64,000 bases of DNA from Nonomuraea thailandensis. GTDB lineage: Bacteria; Actinomycetota; Actinomycetes; Streptosporangiales; Streptosporangiaceae. Positions within the stretch are counted from its first letter, which is position 1. Every line of letters begins with the position of its first letter. The notes under the pieces are model-generated. The model was not told where the DNA came from. It searched no databases and saw only the letters and a program-made list of their open reading frames with translations. Shown piece after piece: positions 25,267-33,773 of the stretch. The stretch lies in contig NZ_JAMZEB010000002.1 in NCBI RefSeq assembly GCF_024172165.1, forward strand, positions 6,221,501 to 6,285,500, read 5' to 3'. The position numbers and the translations under genes were made by a program.

Positions 25267-26529
25267 GTGAGAGCCGGACTGAGGGCCCTGACGTCCAGGG
25301 GGAGGTCGTTCCTCGCGTCCGGGATCGCGGCCCTGCTGATGGCGTTCCTGCTGGGCGAGAACGACCTGTTCAGGATCGGCGTCCTGGTGACGACGCTGCC
25401 GCTGCTGGCCGCGATGGTGGTGGCGCGGACCCGCTACCGGCTGAGCTGCGCCAGGCGCCTGGACCCGCCGAGGGCCGAGGTGGGCGGAGAGGCCACCGTG
25501 ACCCTGCGGCTGGAGAACGTCACCAGGCTGCCCACCGGCCTGCTGCTCATCGAGGACACGGTGCCGTACGCGCTGGGCGTGCGACCCCGGTTCGTGCTGG
25601 ACCGGGTGGAGCCGCGCGGCGTGCGGGAGATCGACTACCGGGTCCGCTCGGACCTGCGCGGCCGGTACACGATCGGGCCGCTGTCCATCCGCATCGCCGA
25701 CCCGTTCGGGCTGGTGGAGCTGACCCGCTCGTTCACGATCAGTGACACGCTGGTGGTGACGCCGCACGTCGCGGCGCTGCCGCACGTCCGGCTGTCGGGT
25801 GAGTGGACGGGCGGTGGCGACAGCAGGACCAGGAGCGTGGCGGCGGCGGGCGACGACGACGTGGCGCCGCGCGAGTACCGCCAGGGCGACGACCTGCGCC
25901 GGGTGCACTGGCGCTCGACGGCCCGCTACGGCGAGCTGATGGTGCGCCGCGAGGAGCAGCAGTGGCAGAGCCGCGGCGCGCTCCTGCTGGACACGCGCAG
26001 GCACGCCCACCGCGGCGAGGGCCCGCGCTCGTCGTTCGAGGTGGCGGTCTCGGCCGCTGCCTCGATCGGCGTGCACCTCGCCCACGAGGGCCTGGGCCTG
26101 CGGCTCGTCACCGACCAGGGCGCCGAGCACCTGACCGACTCCGGTCTGAGCTACTCGCTGCTCGACACCCTGGCCGTGGTGCGGCACAGCCCGGCCCGCT
26201 CCCTGGAGATGGGCATCTCGGCGCTGCGCTCGGGCGGCGGCGACGGGCTGATCGTGGCGGTGCTGGGCGGGATGGACGCCGAGGAGGCCAGGGAGCTGGC
26301 CAGGCTGCGGCACAGCGGCATCACCGGCGTGGCCGTCCTGCTCGACGTGAGCACGTGGGAGGGCCGCGACCGGGCCGCCGAGGAGAACCACCAGGCCGTG
26401 CAGACCGTGCTGGCCGGGTACGGCTGGCGCATCGTGAACCTGCCCGCGGGCACCTCGATCGCCTCCGTCTGGCAGGACGCCGGCAACCGCGGCAGGTACG
26501 CGCTCAACCCCACGGGAGGGGCGGCATGA
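25267..26529 (+). CDS. DUF58 domain membrane protein
   Basis: A DUF58 (von Willebrand A-related) protein that normally pairs with MoxR and a TgpA transglutaminase. Two N-terminal helices (about residues 15-52) are followed by a beta-rich domain. The DUF58 signature REYRQGDDLRRVHWRSTARY lies near residue 205 and is followed by LMVRREEQ. The cellular role is unproven in actinobacteria; in related operons it is linked to envelope functions. GTG start; the stop overlaps the next ATG (ATGA). Confidence 0.9.
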   Translation: MRAGLRALTSRGRSFLASGIAALLMAFLLGENDLFRIGVLVTTLPLLAAMVVARTRYRLSCARRLDPPRAEVGGEATVTLRLENVTRLPTGLLLIEDTVPYALGVRPRFVLDRVEPRGVREIDYRVRSDLRGRYTIGPLSIRIADPFGLVELTRSFTISDTLVVTPHVAALPHVRLSGEWTGGGDSRTRSVAAAGDDDVAPREYRQGDDLRRVHWRSTARYGELMVRREEQQWQSRGALLLDTRRHAHRGEGPRSSFEVAVSAAASIGVHLAHEGLGLRLVTDQGAEHLTDSGLSYSLLDTLAVVRHSPARSLEMGISALRSGGGDGLIVAVLGGMDAEEARELARLRHSGITGVAVLLDVSTWEGRDRAAEENHQAVQTVLAGYGWRIVNLPAGTSIASVWQDAGNRGRYALNPTGGAA

Positions 26530-28958
26530 GACTGACGATCGCCTCGGGAGTGGCCGCGTTCACCGCGGCCTTCCTGCTCTCCCCGCTCTTCCAGGGCGGC
26601 AACTGGTTCTGGACCTCGCTCGGCGCCGTGCTGGCCGTGGTGGCGGCGGGGCTGCTGAGCAGCCGCCTGTCCCTGCCCGCGTGGGCGGCGCCGCTGCTGG
26701 GCGCGGCCGCGACGTGGATCTACCTGACGGCGGCCTTCGCCTCCGAGGAGGCGTGGGCGCTGGTGGTGCCCACCAAGGGATCGGTGCTGGAGCTGGCCAG
26801 GCTGCTGGGCGTCGGCTGGGCCGACATCCAGCGCTTCGCGGCCCCCGTGCCGGACACCGAGGGCATCACGCTGCTGACCGCCGGCGGCGTGGCGCTGATC
26901 GCGATCGCCGTGGACCTGCTCGCCGCGCGGGTGCGGCGAGCGGCCCTGTCGGGGTTGCCGCTGCTGGCGCTGGCCACGGTGCCGGCGACGATCCTGACCG
27001 ATCCGATCAGCTGGTGGGCGTTCATCGTGGCCGCGCTCGGCTTCGTCAGCCTGCTGATCGCCGACGGCCGCGAGCGGGTGGGCCACTGGGGCAGGGCGGT
27101 GCTGGTGCGCCGCACCCGCCAGGCCGCCACCAGCGCGCCGGCCGGCGGCGGGGCCCAGGCGGACACCACCGGCCTGCGGCTGTCGGGCAAGCGCATCGGG
27201 TTCGCCGCGATCCTGCTGGCCGTGCTGCTGCCGGCGGCGCTGCCGGCGATGGAGCCGGTGTCGTTCTTCACGTTCGGCGTGGGCGGGCGCGGCTCGGGGC
27301 CCGGCAACTCGATCAGCATCCCGAACCCGATCGCCAACCTGAAGGGACAGCTCGACCTGCCGGAGCGGCGGGTGGTCCTGTCCTACGACAGCTCCGACAA
27401 CAAGCCCCGCTACCTGCGGATCTACGCGCTGGACACCTTCGACGGCCAGCAGTTCGGCATGACGCAGCCCAAGGGCGCGCCGGAGAACAGGACGGAGAAC
27501 GGGCCGCTGCCCGAGCCGCCGGGGCTCGGCCCCGAGGTGAAGATCAACAACGTCGTCACGAACGTCCAGATCAGCGACGAGATCGCGCGGCTGCAGTTCC
27601 TGCCGCTGCCGTACCCGGCGCGGGAGATCAGGGTGGACGGCGACTGGCGGGCCGACGTGGACACGCTCATGGTCTTCTCCACCCGCGAGGAGGCCGCCGG
27701 CATCGAGTACGACGTGTCGACGAGCGAGCCGGAGCCGACCGCGGACCTGCTCGACTCCTTCGACGGCATCAGGCCGGAGGTGGACGAGCGCTTCCTCGCC
27801 CTGCCCGAGGACCTGCCGCCGGAGATCAGGAAGCTGGCCAACGACGAGACGGCGGGCGCCAGGACCAGCTACGACGCGGCGCTGAAGCTGCAGGAGTTCT
27901 TCACCAGGCCGGGCAACTTCCAGTACGACCTGCGCACGCAGGGGCACAACAGCTCGGCGCTGCGCAACTTCCTGATCAGTGACCGGGTCGGTTACTGCGA
28001 GCAGTTCGCCGCGTCGATGGCGGTGCTGGCCAGGCTGGTGGGCATCCCGTCGCGGGTGGCGATCGGCTACACGGGCGGCGTGCAGGTCGGCGACCGGTGG
28101 GAGGTCGGCACGAACGACTCCCACTCCTGGCCGGAGCTGTACTTCGAGGGCGTGGGCTGGCTGCCGTTCGAGCCGACCCCGTCGGGGGCGGCCGGTCAGG
28201 GCAGCGCTCGCGTGCCGTCGTACGCGGAGCCGCGGCCGACGCCGACGCCGGGGGCGAGCAGCACGCCGACGCCGGGGGCGACCAGCTCCTCCGCCGACGA
28301 GCCGCAGAACCCGTCGGCCCGGCGCAACATCCGCGAGCTGGACCGCGAGGGCACGGTCGCGGCCGGCGCGCTGCCGCCGGACGACTCGATGCCGCTGATC
28401 GGCAAGATCGGCATCGGGGCGGCGGCGCTGGTGCTCGTCCTGCTGATCCCGGCCATGGTGCGGCTGATCACCAGGAACCGGCGGGTGCGCAGCCTCGGCT
28501 GGAAGGTGTCACAGCCCTCCGACGAGCTGACGGCCAGGATGGTGTCGGGCCGCGACCAGGTCACGGTGGCCGCCGCGTGGGCCGAGCTGGACGACGTGCT
28601 GTACGACTACGGCATGGCCCGCGAGACCAGCGAGACCCCGCGGGCGCTGGCCCGGCGGCTGACCCAGCAGTACGAGTTCGACGCCGGCTCGGCGGCGGCC
28701 GTCGCGGCCATCGCCTCGGCGGTCGAGCGGGTGCTGTTCGCCCGGGAGCCGGGCCGGATCGAGCCCATGAACAAGGACCTGCGCAAGGTACGGCAGGCGC
28801 TGGCGGCCACGGTGTCACGCGGCCGGCGGGTACGGGCGGTGCTGCTGCCCCCGTCGACGCTGCGCCGGCTGCGGCTGCTGGGCGAGCGGCTGCTGGACGG
28901 GTTCGATCTGCTGGAGACGATCAGGTTGCGCCGGACGGCGGCCCAGAAGGGCGGCTGA
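26526..28958 (+). CDS. TgpA-like membrane transglutaminase
   Basis: An 810-residue transglutaminase-fold membrane protein. The N-terminal part has about six membrane helices (residues 1-250 by eye). A large extracytoplasmic domain carries the transglutaminase core with catalytic Cys in RVGYCEQFAASM, His in NDSHSWPELYF and the following VGWLPFEPTP. A Pro/Thr linker (PTPTPGASSTPTPG) leads to one more helix (LIGKIGIGAAALVLVLLIPAM) and a cytoplasmic DUF4129-like tail (AAWAELDDVLYDYG). The substrate is unknown; a wall or surface protein is likely. Last gene of the moxR operon. Confidence 0.92.
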   Translation: MRLTIASGVAAFTAAFLLSPLFQGGNWFWTSLGAVLAVVAAGLLSSRLSLPAWAAPLLGAAATWIYLTAAFASEEAWALVVPTKGSVLELARLLGVGWADIQRFAAPVPDTEGITLLTAGGVALIAIAVDLLAARVRRAALSGLPLLALATVPATILTDPISWWAFIVAALGFVSLLIADGRERVGHWGRAVLVRRTRQAATSAPAGGGAQADTTGLRLSGKRIGFAAILLAVLLPAALPAMEPVSFFTFGVGGRGSGPGNSISIPNPIANLKGQLDLPERRVVLSYDSSDNKPRYLRIYALDTFDGQQFGMTQPKGAPENRTENGPLPEPPGLGPEVKINNVVTNVQISDEIARLQFLPLPYPAREIRVDGDWRADVDTLMVFSTREEAAGIEYDVSTSEPEPTADLLDSFDGIRPEVDERFLALPEDLPPEIRKLANDETAGARTSYDAALKLQEFFTRPGNFQYDLRTQGHNSSALRNFLISDRVGYCEQFAASMAVLARLVGIPSRVAIGYTGGVQVGDRWEVGTNDSHSWPELYFEGVGWLPFEPTPSGAAGQGSARVPSYAEPRPTPTPGASSTPTPGATSSSADEPQNPSARRNIRELDREGTVAAGALPPDDSMPLIGKIGIGAAALVLVLLIPAMVRLITRNRRVRSLGWKVSQPSDELTARMVSGRDQVTVAAAWAELDDVLYDYGMARETSETPRALARRLTQQYEFDAGSAAAVAAIASAVERVLFAREPGRIEPMNKDLRKVRQALAATVSRGRRVRAVLLPPSTLRRLRLLGERLLDGFDLLETIRLRRTAAQKGG

Positions 28959-28975
28959 GGCACCGGCCTGACACG

Positions 28976-29017
28976 CGGATGGCGGTCGTCCCCCTGGGGG
29001 CGACCGCCATCCGTTTG
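28976..29017 (+). terminator. Terminator of the moxR operon
   Basis: CGGATGGCGGTCG (28976-28988) pairs perfectly with CGACCGCCATCCG (29001-29013) and TTTGT follows. The loop CCCCC/GGGGG can extend the stem. It sits 17 nt after the TgpA stop. Confidence 0.85.
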
Positions 29018-29313
29018 TCTGTGCCGTCGGGCCCGTCTTCCCCGGCGGGCGACGCCCGGCCGTCAAGACCTGCGGAGGATCCAGCGCCGCCGAGAAAGCC
29101 GCGGACGGCACCGTCGAGAGCGGTGCGGCCAACGCGGCGAAGCTGCGGCGGACGCGGCGCTGCGATCGGGACGGTGAGTTGCGGCCGGCGCGGCGGCGGT
29201 ACGACCGACGCGGCGGCGCTGCGACCAGCGAGGCGGCGGTGGTGCGGGTGGCGTGGCGGTGCCGGGAGCTCGCGAGGGCGCGGGGCGCCGAGCTCCGCGT
29301 GCACACCGACCGC

Positions 29314-29355
29314 ACGGCGTGCGGCCGTCCCCCGAAGGGGGCGGCCGCACGCCGT
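29314..29355. terminator. Hairpin terminator after DUF3040
   Basis: ACGGCGTGCGGCCG (29314-29327) pairs with CGGCCGCACGCCGT (29342-29355) around a CCCCC/GGGGG inner helix. It lies 19 nt past the DUF3040 stop (minus strand). There is no clear U-run on either strand. The stretch 29018-29313 between the two hairpins has no supported gene. Confidence 0.7.
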
Positions 29356-29374
29356 GGTTCTGCCGGTCGCCGCG

Positions 29375-29782
29375 TCAGCGCTCGTCGTGGCGACGGCGCC
29401 AGCGCTCTTCCATGCGCTCCATGAAAGTGCCCCGGTTGCCTCTACGGGCCTGCTTGCCCGGAGGCGGAGCCGCGCCTGAGGCGGGAGCGGAGTCACCGAA
29501 CCCGTTCATCTTTTTCCAACTGGACAGGCCCCACAGACACGCGGCGAGCATGACCACGAAACCGCCGACGCCGAGCGGGATCAGGGCAGCGCCACTCAAC
29601 ACCACGCCGACCATCATGGTCACGACACCGACAGCAAAGCCGATGGAGGCCTTGATGAGGCGACGCTTGTAATGGCTGCGCGGGTCGCTGATCCTTACGG
29701 TGTTGGCCCACTTCGGGTCCTCGGCGTAGAGGGCCTGCTCGATCTGGTCGAGCAAGCGCTGCTCGTGCTCAGAGAGCGGCAC
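29375..29782 (-). CDS. DUF3040 small membrane protein
   Basis: An actinobacterial DUF3040 protein of unknown function, 135 aa. The family start PLSEHEQRLLDQIEQALYAEDPKWAN is followed by two membrane helices (IGFAVGVVTMMVGVVLSG and LIPLGVGGFVVMLAACLWGL) and a basic tail ending FMERMEERWRRRHDER. GTG at 29782 is chosen: GGGAGG lies 5 nt upstream and the family begins here. A longer frame to 29833 adds a non-conserved stretch. Position next to dinB and moxR is usual in actinobacteria. Confidence 0.88.
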   Translation of the reverse strand: MPLSEHEQRLLDQIEQALYAEDPKWANTVRISDPRSHYKRRLIKASIGFAVGVVTMMVGVVLSGAALIPLGVGGFVVMLAACLWGLSSWKKMNGFGDSAPASGAAPPPGKQARRGNRGTFMERMEERWRRRHDER

Positions 29783-30012
29783 GGCGCCTCCCAAGGACAG
29801 CCCCAGGACGGGGAAGACGGCAACGGACGACACGGGGTGTCCGAACCTCGCGGTCGGTTATCCCCAGAATACGAGGCTGTAGACGTAGGCGAAAGCAAAC
29901 GTCCAACGCAGACCAAACCGGAGGTGACGTCATGGCTCTATTGTGGACCATCTCGCCCCCCTTCCCCCAAAATCCTGACACGGACGCCCCCAGCATGTCC
30001 GCACATCGAACG

Positions 30013-31254
30013 TCATGTCTCTATTTCATCAAGCTTGCCACGTACTAGCGACGCCGGGAGCACCGCATCGGGTCCGAATCTTCGGATCGCCTTGTCCATG
30101 GCCTGCTCTGCCTCGCGCCACCCGGTCTCCTTCTCCCCCAGAGCGAGCTGGCGGGTGGCCTCGTCTGCCGGCCGCAGGTTCTCCATCCGGACCCCCACCA
30201 GGCGCAACCGCACCCGATCGAGCCCGGCCGCCTCGAACAGCTCGCAGGCGGTGGCGTAAATCACCTGTGCCACGTCGGTCGGCTCACGCAGCGTGCGCGA
30301 GCGATTGATCGTGGTGAAATCGGCTCGGCGTAGCTTCACACTTACAGTTCTTCCCACGTGACCGGCCTTACGCATGCGGGCCGCCACCCGCTCCGACAGA
30401 CGCAGCAGCTCCCGCTTGATCACTTCGGGATCGTCCACGTCGGCCGCGAACGTCTCCTCGTTGCCGATGCTCTTGTCGGGCACGTGCGCGGTCACGGCCC
30501 GCTCGTCACGCCCCCAGGCCAGCGCCGCCAGGTGGCCCCCCACGGCCTGCCCCAGCTCCCGCTGGAGCGTGCTGGACGGCACTCTGGCCAGATCTCCGAC
30601 CGTGCGGATGCCCAGGCGCACGAGGGACTGCTCGGTGCGCTCGCCGACCCCCCACAGGGCGGACACGGGCAGCGGATGGAGGAAGTCGACGACCTGGCCG
30701 GCGGGCACCACCAGCAACCCGTCGGGCTTGCACTGCTTGGAGGCCAGCTTTGCCACGAATTTGCTGCTCGCCACGCCGACGGAGCACGTGATGCCGTAGC
30801 GGTCGAGCACCTGCTCCCTGATCATGGCCGCCACGGCGGCGGGCGCGCCGAGCCGCCGCCGCGCGCCCCCGACGTCGAGGAACGCCTCGTCGGAGGCGAT
30901 CGGCTCCACCAGCGGGGTGATCGAATGGAAGATCTCCATGACCCCCCTGGAGACCTCGGAGTACTTGCCGTGGCTGGGCGGGATGATCGTGGCCTGGGGG
31001 CAGAGCCGGCGCGCCCTGCTCATGGGCATCGCCGAGTGCACGCCGAAGGCCCTGGCCTCGTAGGTGGCGCTGAGCACGACGCCGCGCCCCGCGGGCGAGC
31101 CCACGATCACCGGGCGCCCGCGCAGCTCGGGACGGTCGAGCAGCTCGACGCTGGCGAAGAAGGCGTCCATGTCGACATGGAGGATCGGGCAGCCGCTGTC
31201 ATCGACCCCGGTCCGCGGAGCGGGGCCGATGCCGGTGATCTGCTTGCGAGACAC
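30013..31254 (-). CDS. dinB: DNA polymerase IV (DinB), Y-family
   Basis: A translesion DNA polymerase, 413 aa. The catalytic acidic residues are present in ILHVDMDAFFASVELLD (D28, D30) and IASDEAFLDVGG, where Ala replaces the usual Ile in the SIDEAFLD motif. CSVGVASSKFVAKLASKQCKPDG, the helix-hairpin-helix WGVGERTEQSLVRLGIRTVGDLA and the little-finger domain (KSIGNEETF) are intact. No beta-clamp motif is obvious at the extreme C-terminus. No LexA box was found upstream by eye. Confidence 0.95.
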   Translation of the reverse strand: MSRKQITGIGPAPRTGVDDSGCPILHVDMDAFFASVELLDRPELRGRPVIVGSPAGRGVVLSATYEARAFGVHSAMPMSRARRLCPQATIIPPSHGKYSEVSRGVMEIFHSITPLVEPIASDEAFLDVGGARRRLGAPAAVAAMIREQVLDRYGITCSVGVASSKFVAKLASKQCKPDGLLVVPAGQVVDFLHPLPVSALWGVGERTEQSLVRLGIRTVGDLARVPSSTLQRELGQAVGGHLAALAWGRDERAVTAHVPDKSIGNEETFAADVDDPEVIKRELLRLSERVAARMRKAGHVGRTVSVKLRRADFTTINRSRTLREPTDVAQVIYATACELFEAAGLDRVRLRLVGVRMENLRPADEATRQLALGEKETGWREAEQAMDKAIRRFGPDAVLPASLVRGKLDEIET

Positions 31255-31314
31255 GCCTCCGAGTCTATCCGAACACGCGTTCTACACCGAGGGGAGCAGG
31301 CATGCGAACTTCCT

Positions 31315-32118
31315 TCAGTTGCGGTGGCCGAGCACGTGGAGCTGCGTGGCGATGTCACGCAGCACGGGATGGGTCGAGGCGGCCTGCTCCAGCGCCACCA
31401 GCGCCTGGGCGGCGCCCGGCTCGCCGTCCACGAGCCTGCTGGGCACCAGGTCGGTGAAGACGCGCACGCCGTGGATCGCGCCGACCACGAACCCGGTCGC
31501 GGTCAGCAGCTCGACGAGCGTGTCGGCGGCGAAGCGCCTGGGTGTGGGGTCGCGGTCGCCCCAGGTGCCGCCCGGGTCGGCCAGCACGGCGACGGCCTCG
31601 TCGAACTGCCCGGACAGCGCCCGGTGGATGGCGCTGCCGACGGGGTTGGCGGCCAGCACGCTGACGGCCCCGCCCCTGCGCAGCAGGGTCGCGACCGCGG
31701 TCAGCGCGCTGATCGGGTCCTCGACGTACTCCAGCACGCTGTGGCACAGGACCAGGTCGGCGCAGTCGCGGTCGAGCAGCTCGCCCAGGTCGGCGGCGTC
31801 GCCCTGCAGGCCGCGCACGTCGACGCCCTTCTCCTTGGCACGGCGCTCCAGCGCGGCCAGCGAGTCGGGGCTGGGGTCGACGACGGTGACGGCGTGGCCC
31901 AGCGCGGCCAGCGGCACGGCGAACCCGCCGGTGCCGCCGCCGGCGTCGACGATGTCGAGCGACTCCCGGCCGGTGGCCGCCGTGCGCTCGGCCAGCATGG
32001 AGCGCAACGCGTCCCAGACGACGGCGGTCCGCACCGCCGGGGTCCCCGTGGTGACGCCTTCTGCACGCAACGTCGGCTCGCCTCTCTCCCCGCACATGTG
32101 CACGCCGCGAAGGTGCAC
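31315..32118 (-). CDS. Class I SAM-dependent methyltransferase
   Basis: A Rossmann-fold methyltransferase, 267 aa from GTG at 32118. The SAM-binding glycine loop is LDIVDAGGGTGGFAVPLAALGH, followed by acidic VTVVDPSPDSL, the GDAADLGELLDRDCADLVLCHSVLEYVEDP block (motifs II-IV), and LLRRGGAVSVLAANP. The substrate is unknown. The start is uncertain: ATG at 32097 (MCGERGEP) and a TTG a few codons on are alternatives, and no ribosome site stands out. Confidence 0.85.
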   Translation of the reverse strand: MHLRGVHMCGERGEPTLRAEGVTTGTPAVRTAVVWDALRSMLAERTAATGRESLDIVDAGGGTGGFAVPLAALGHAVTVVDPSPDSLAALERRAKEKGVDVRGLQGDAADLGELLDRDCADLVLCHSVLEYVEDPISALTAVATLLRRGGAVSVLAANPVGSAIHRALSGQFDEAVAVLADPGGTWGDRDPTPRRFAADTLVELLTATGFVVGAIHGVRVFTDLVPSRLVDGEPGAAQALVALEQAASTHPVLRDIATQLHVLGHRN

Positions 32119-32203
32119 GTCGCGAACGGCTGTTCTTCGTGGTCGGGCCCAGCCTACGCCGTACGCGAGAGCTCCCGCTCCCCACCGCCGATACCCGTTG
32201 CGC

Positions 32204-32545
32204 TCACCCGTCGCCCAGGGACGCGGCCAGGCGCCGGGGCGCCCTCAGCCGCCACGCGTCGGTCAGCAGCTCGCCCAGCTCCCCGGCGTCCACCGCCCCG
32301 AACCGCACCAGCACGACGGCGTGCCCGTCGTAGTGCGGCGTGCTGCCGAACGTGCCCGGCTCGGCGGCGATCAGCTCCTGCTTGTCCTCCAGCGAGGCCA
32401 CCGGGAGCACCAGGAGGTCGCCCTCCTCCTTGATCCGGGCGAACCACCTGCCCCGCACGTAGAAGGCGGGGGTGCCGTACATGAGCTTCTCGGAGGTCTC
32501 GGGCAGCGCGAGCGCGAGCCCGCGCACGTCGTCCTCGGTCACCAT
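32204..32545 (-). CDS. MmcQ/YjbR family protein
   Basis: A 113-residue protein of the MmcQ/YjbR (double wing) family. Typical features are LALALPETSEKLMYGTPAFYVRGRWFARI, the GDLLVLPV strand, and the final LLTDAWRLRAPRRLAASL helix. Family members have a fold like DNA-binding domains, but no target is known. It is a single gene between the methyltransferase and the nusB terminator. Confidence 0.85.
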   Translation of the reverse strand: MVTEDDVRGLALALPETSEKLMYGTPAFYVRGRWFARIKEEGDLLVLPVASLEDKQELIAAEPGTFGSTPHYDGHAVVLVRFGAVDAGELGELLTDAWRLRAPRRLAASLGDG

Positions 32546-32566
32546 GAGCCCACGCTAGCCGGACAT

Positions 32567-32598
32567 GAAAAGGGGCGCGTCGCGGCTGGTGACGCGCC
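32567..32598 (-). terminator. Terminator downstream of nusB
   Basis: On the minus strand GGCGCGTC (32591-32598) pairs with GACGCGCC (32574-32581) around a 9-nt loop and CCTTTTC follows. It lies about 180 nt beyond the nusB stop. Nothing else is supported in 32599-32775. Confidence 0.75.
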
Positions 32599-32775
32599 AC
32601 TTTCCGGACGAGCTCGGCCACACGGTCAGGCACCCGCCCCGGGCTGACGGATGCGACGCCTGACCGCGGACCGGTACACGTCCCTCGCCTCGCAAGCCGT
32701 GGTGCGGGCCGGCGTGGTCAGAACGTACCCCGAACGCGCGGCCCCGGCCCGCGAACCCGTGACCAAAGGGGGTGT

Positions 32776-33186
32776 CTAAAGGGTGAGGCTTGGCTTGAGT
32801 TGCTTGAAGCGGGCCAGCAGGCCGTTGACGAACTGCGGGGACTCGTCGGTCGACAGCTCCCCCGCCAGGTGCACCCACTCGCTGATGACCACGCCCTCGG
32901 GCACGTCGGGCATCCAGAGCAGCTCGTACGTGCCGCCGCGCAGCAGGTTGCGGTCGACCGCGGGCATCCGGTCGAGTGTCCAGCCCTCGGCGTAGGTGGT
33001 GATCAGCTCGTCGATGCGCGCGTGGTGCCTGGCGACGCCCTCGACGATGGCCGAGGTGTACTCGTTCACCGGCGGCTCCTGCCGCTCCACGCGCTCAGCG
33101 AGGATCTTCAGCGGATCCTCGCTGCGCAACTCGGCCTCGAAGAGGATGTCGAGCGCCCGTCTGCGTGCTTTGCCCCGTGCCGACAC
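32776..33186 (-). CDS. nusB: NusB transcription antitermination factor
   Basis: NusB binds boxA RNA with NusE (S10) and promotes antitermination in rRNA operons. The 136-residue protein has the family opening GKARRRALDILFEAELR, then VEGVARHHARIDELI, MPAVDRNLLRGGTYELLW and PEGVVISEWVHLAGELSTDESPQFVNGLLA. GTG start. It begins one base after the efp stop, so the two are co-transcribed. Confidence 0.96.
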   Translation of the reverse strand: MSARGKARRRALDILFEAELRSEDPLKILAERVERQEPPVNEYTSAIVEGVARHHARIDELITTYAEGWTLDRMPAVDRNLLRGGTYELLWMPDVPEGVVISEWVHLAGELSTDESPQFVNGLLARFKQLKPSLTL

Positions 33187-33187
33187 C

Positions 33188-33748
33188 TCAGGCCCGGCCG
33201 AGGTATTCGCCGCTGCGGGTGTCGACCTTGACCTTCTCGCCGGTGGTGATGAACAGCGGCACCTTGATCTCGGCGCCGGTCTCCAGCCTGGCGGGCTTGG
33301 TGCCGCCGGTGGAGCGGTCGCCCTGCAGGCCGGGCTCGGTCTCGGCGATGGTCAGCTCGGCGGCGGCGGGCAGGTCGACGTAGAGCGCGGAGCCCTCGTT
33401 GAAGGCCACCGTGGCCAGGGTGTTCTCCAGCATGTAGTTGGCGGCGGTGCCGACCGTGGCGCTGGGCACGTTGACCATGTCGTAGGTCTCGGTGTCCATG
33501 AACACGAAGTCGTCGCCGTCCTTGTACGAGTACTGCATCTCGCGCTTGTCGACGTTGGCCACCTCGACCTTCACACCGGCGTTGAAGGTCTTGTCGACGA
33601 CCTTGCCGGAGAGGACGTTCTTGAGCTTGGTGCGCACGAACGCGCCGCCCTTGCCCGGCTTGACGTGCTGGAACTCCACAACGGCCCAGAGCTCACCGCC
33701 ATCGAGCTTCAGCACCATGCCGTTCTTGAGGTCGTTGGTCGTCGCCAC
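33188..33748 (-). CDS. efp: Elongation factor P
   Basis: EF-P relieves ribosome stalling at polyproline stretches, of which this genome region encodes many. The 186-residue protein has all three domains: ATTNDLKNGMVLKLDGG, the loop FQHVKPGKGGAFVRTKLKN with the tip lysine, YKDGDDFVFMDTETYD, and the C-terminal ETGAEIKVPLFITTGEKVKVDTRSGEYLGR. GTG at 33748 is chosen since GGGAGAG lies just upstream and the family begins ATTNDLKNG. The frame extends to 33829 without family similarity. Confidence 0.97.
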   Translation of the reverse strand: MATTNDLKNGMVLKLDGGELWAVVEFQHVKPGKGGAFVRTKLKNVLSGKVVDKTFNAGVKVEVANVDKREMQYSYKDGDDFVFMDTETYDMVNVPSATVGTAANYMLENTLATVAFNEGSALYVDLPAAAELTIAETEPGLQGDRSTGGTKPARLETGAEIKVPLFITTGEKVKVDTRSGEYLGRA

Positions 33749-33773
33749 TCGTTCTCTCCCGCGTGCGGCCGCT

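Noticed and set aside
28959..29374. Small open frames between the two hairpins
   Set aside because: They are frame shadows rich in Arg, Pro and Ala without ribosome sites; the stretch looks like terminator-flanked intergenic DNA.
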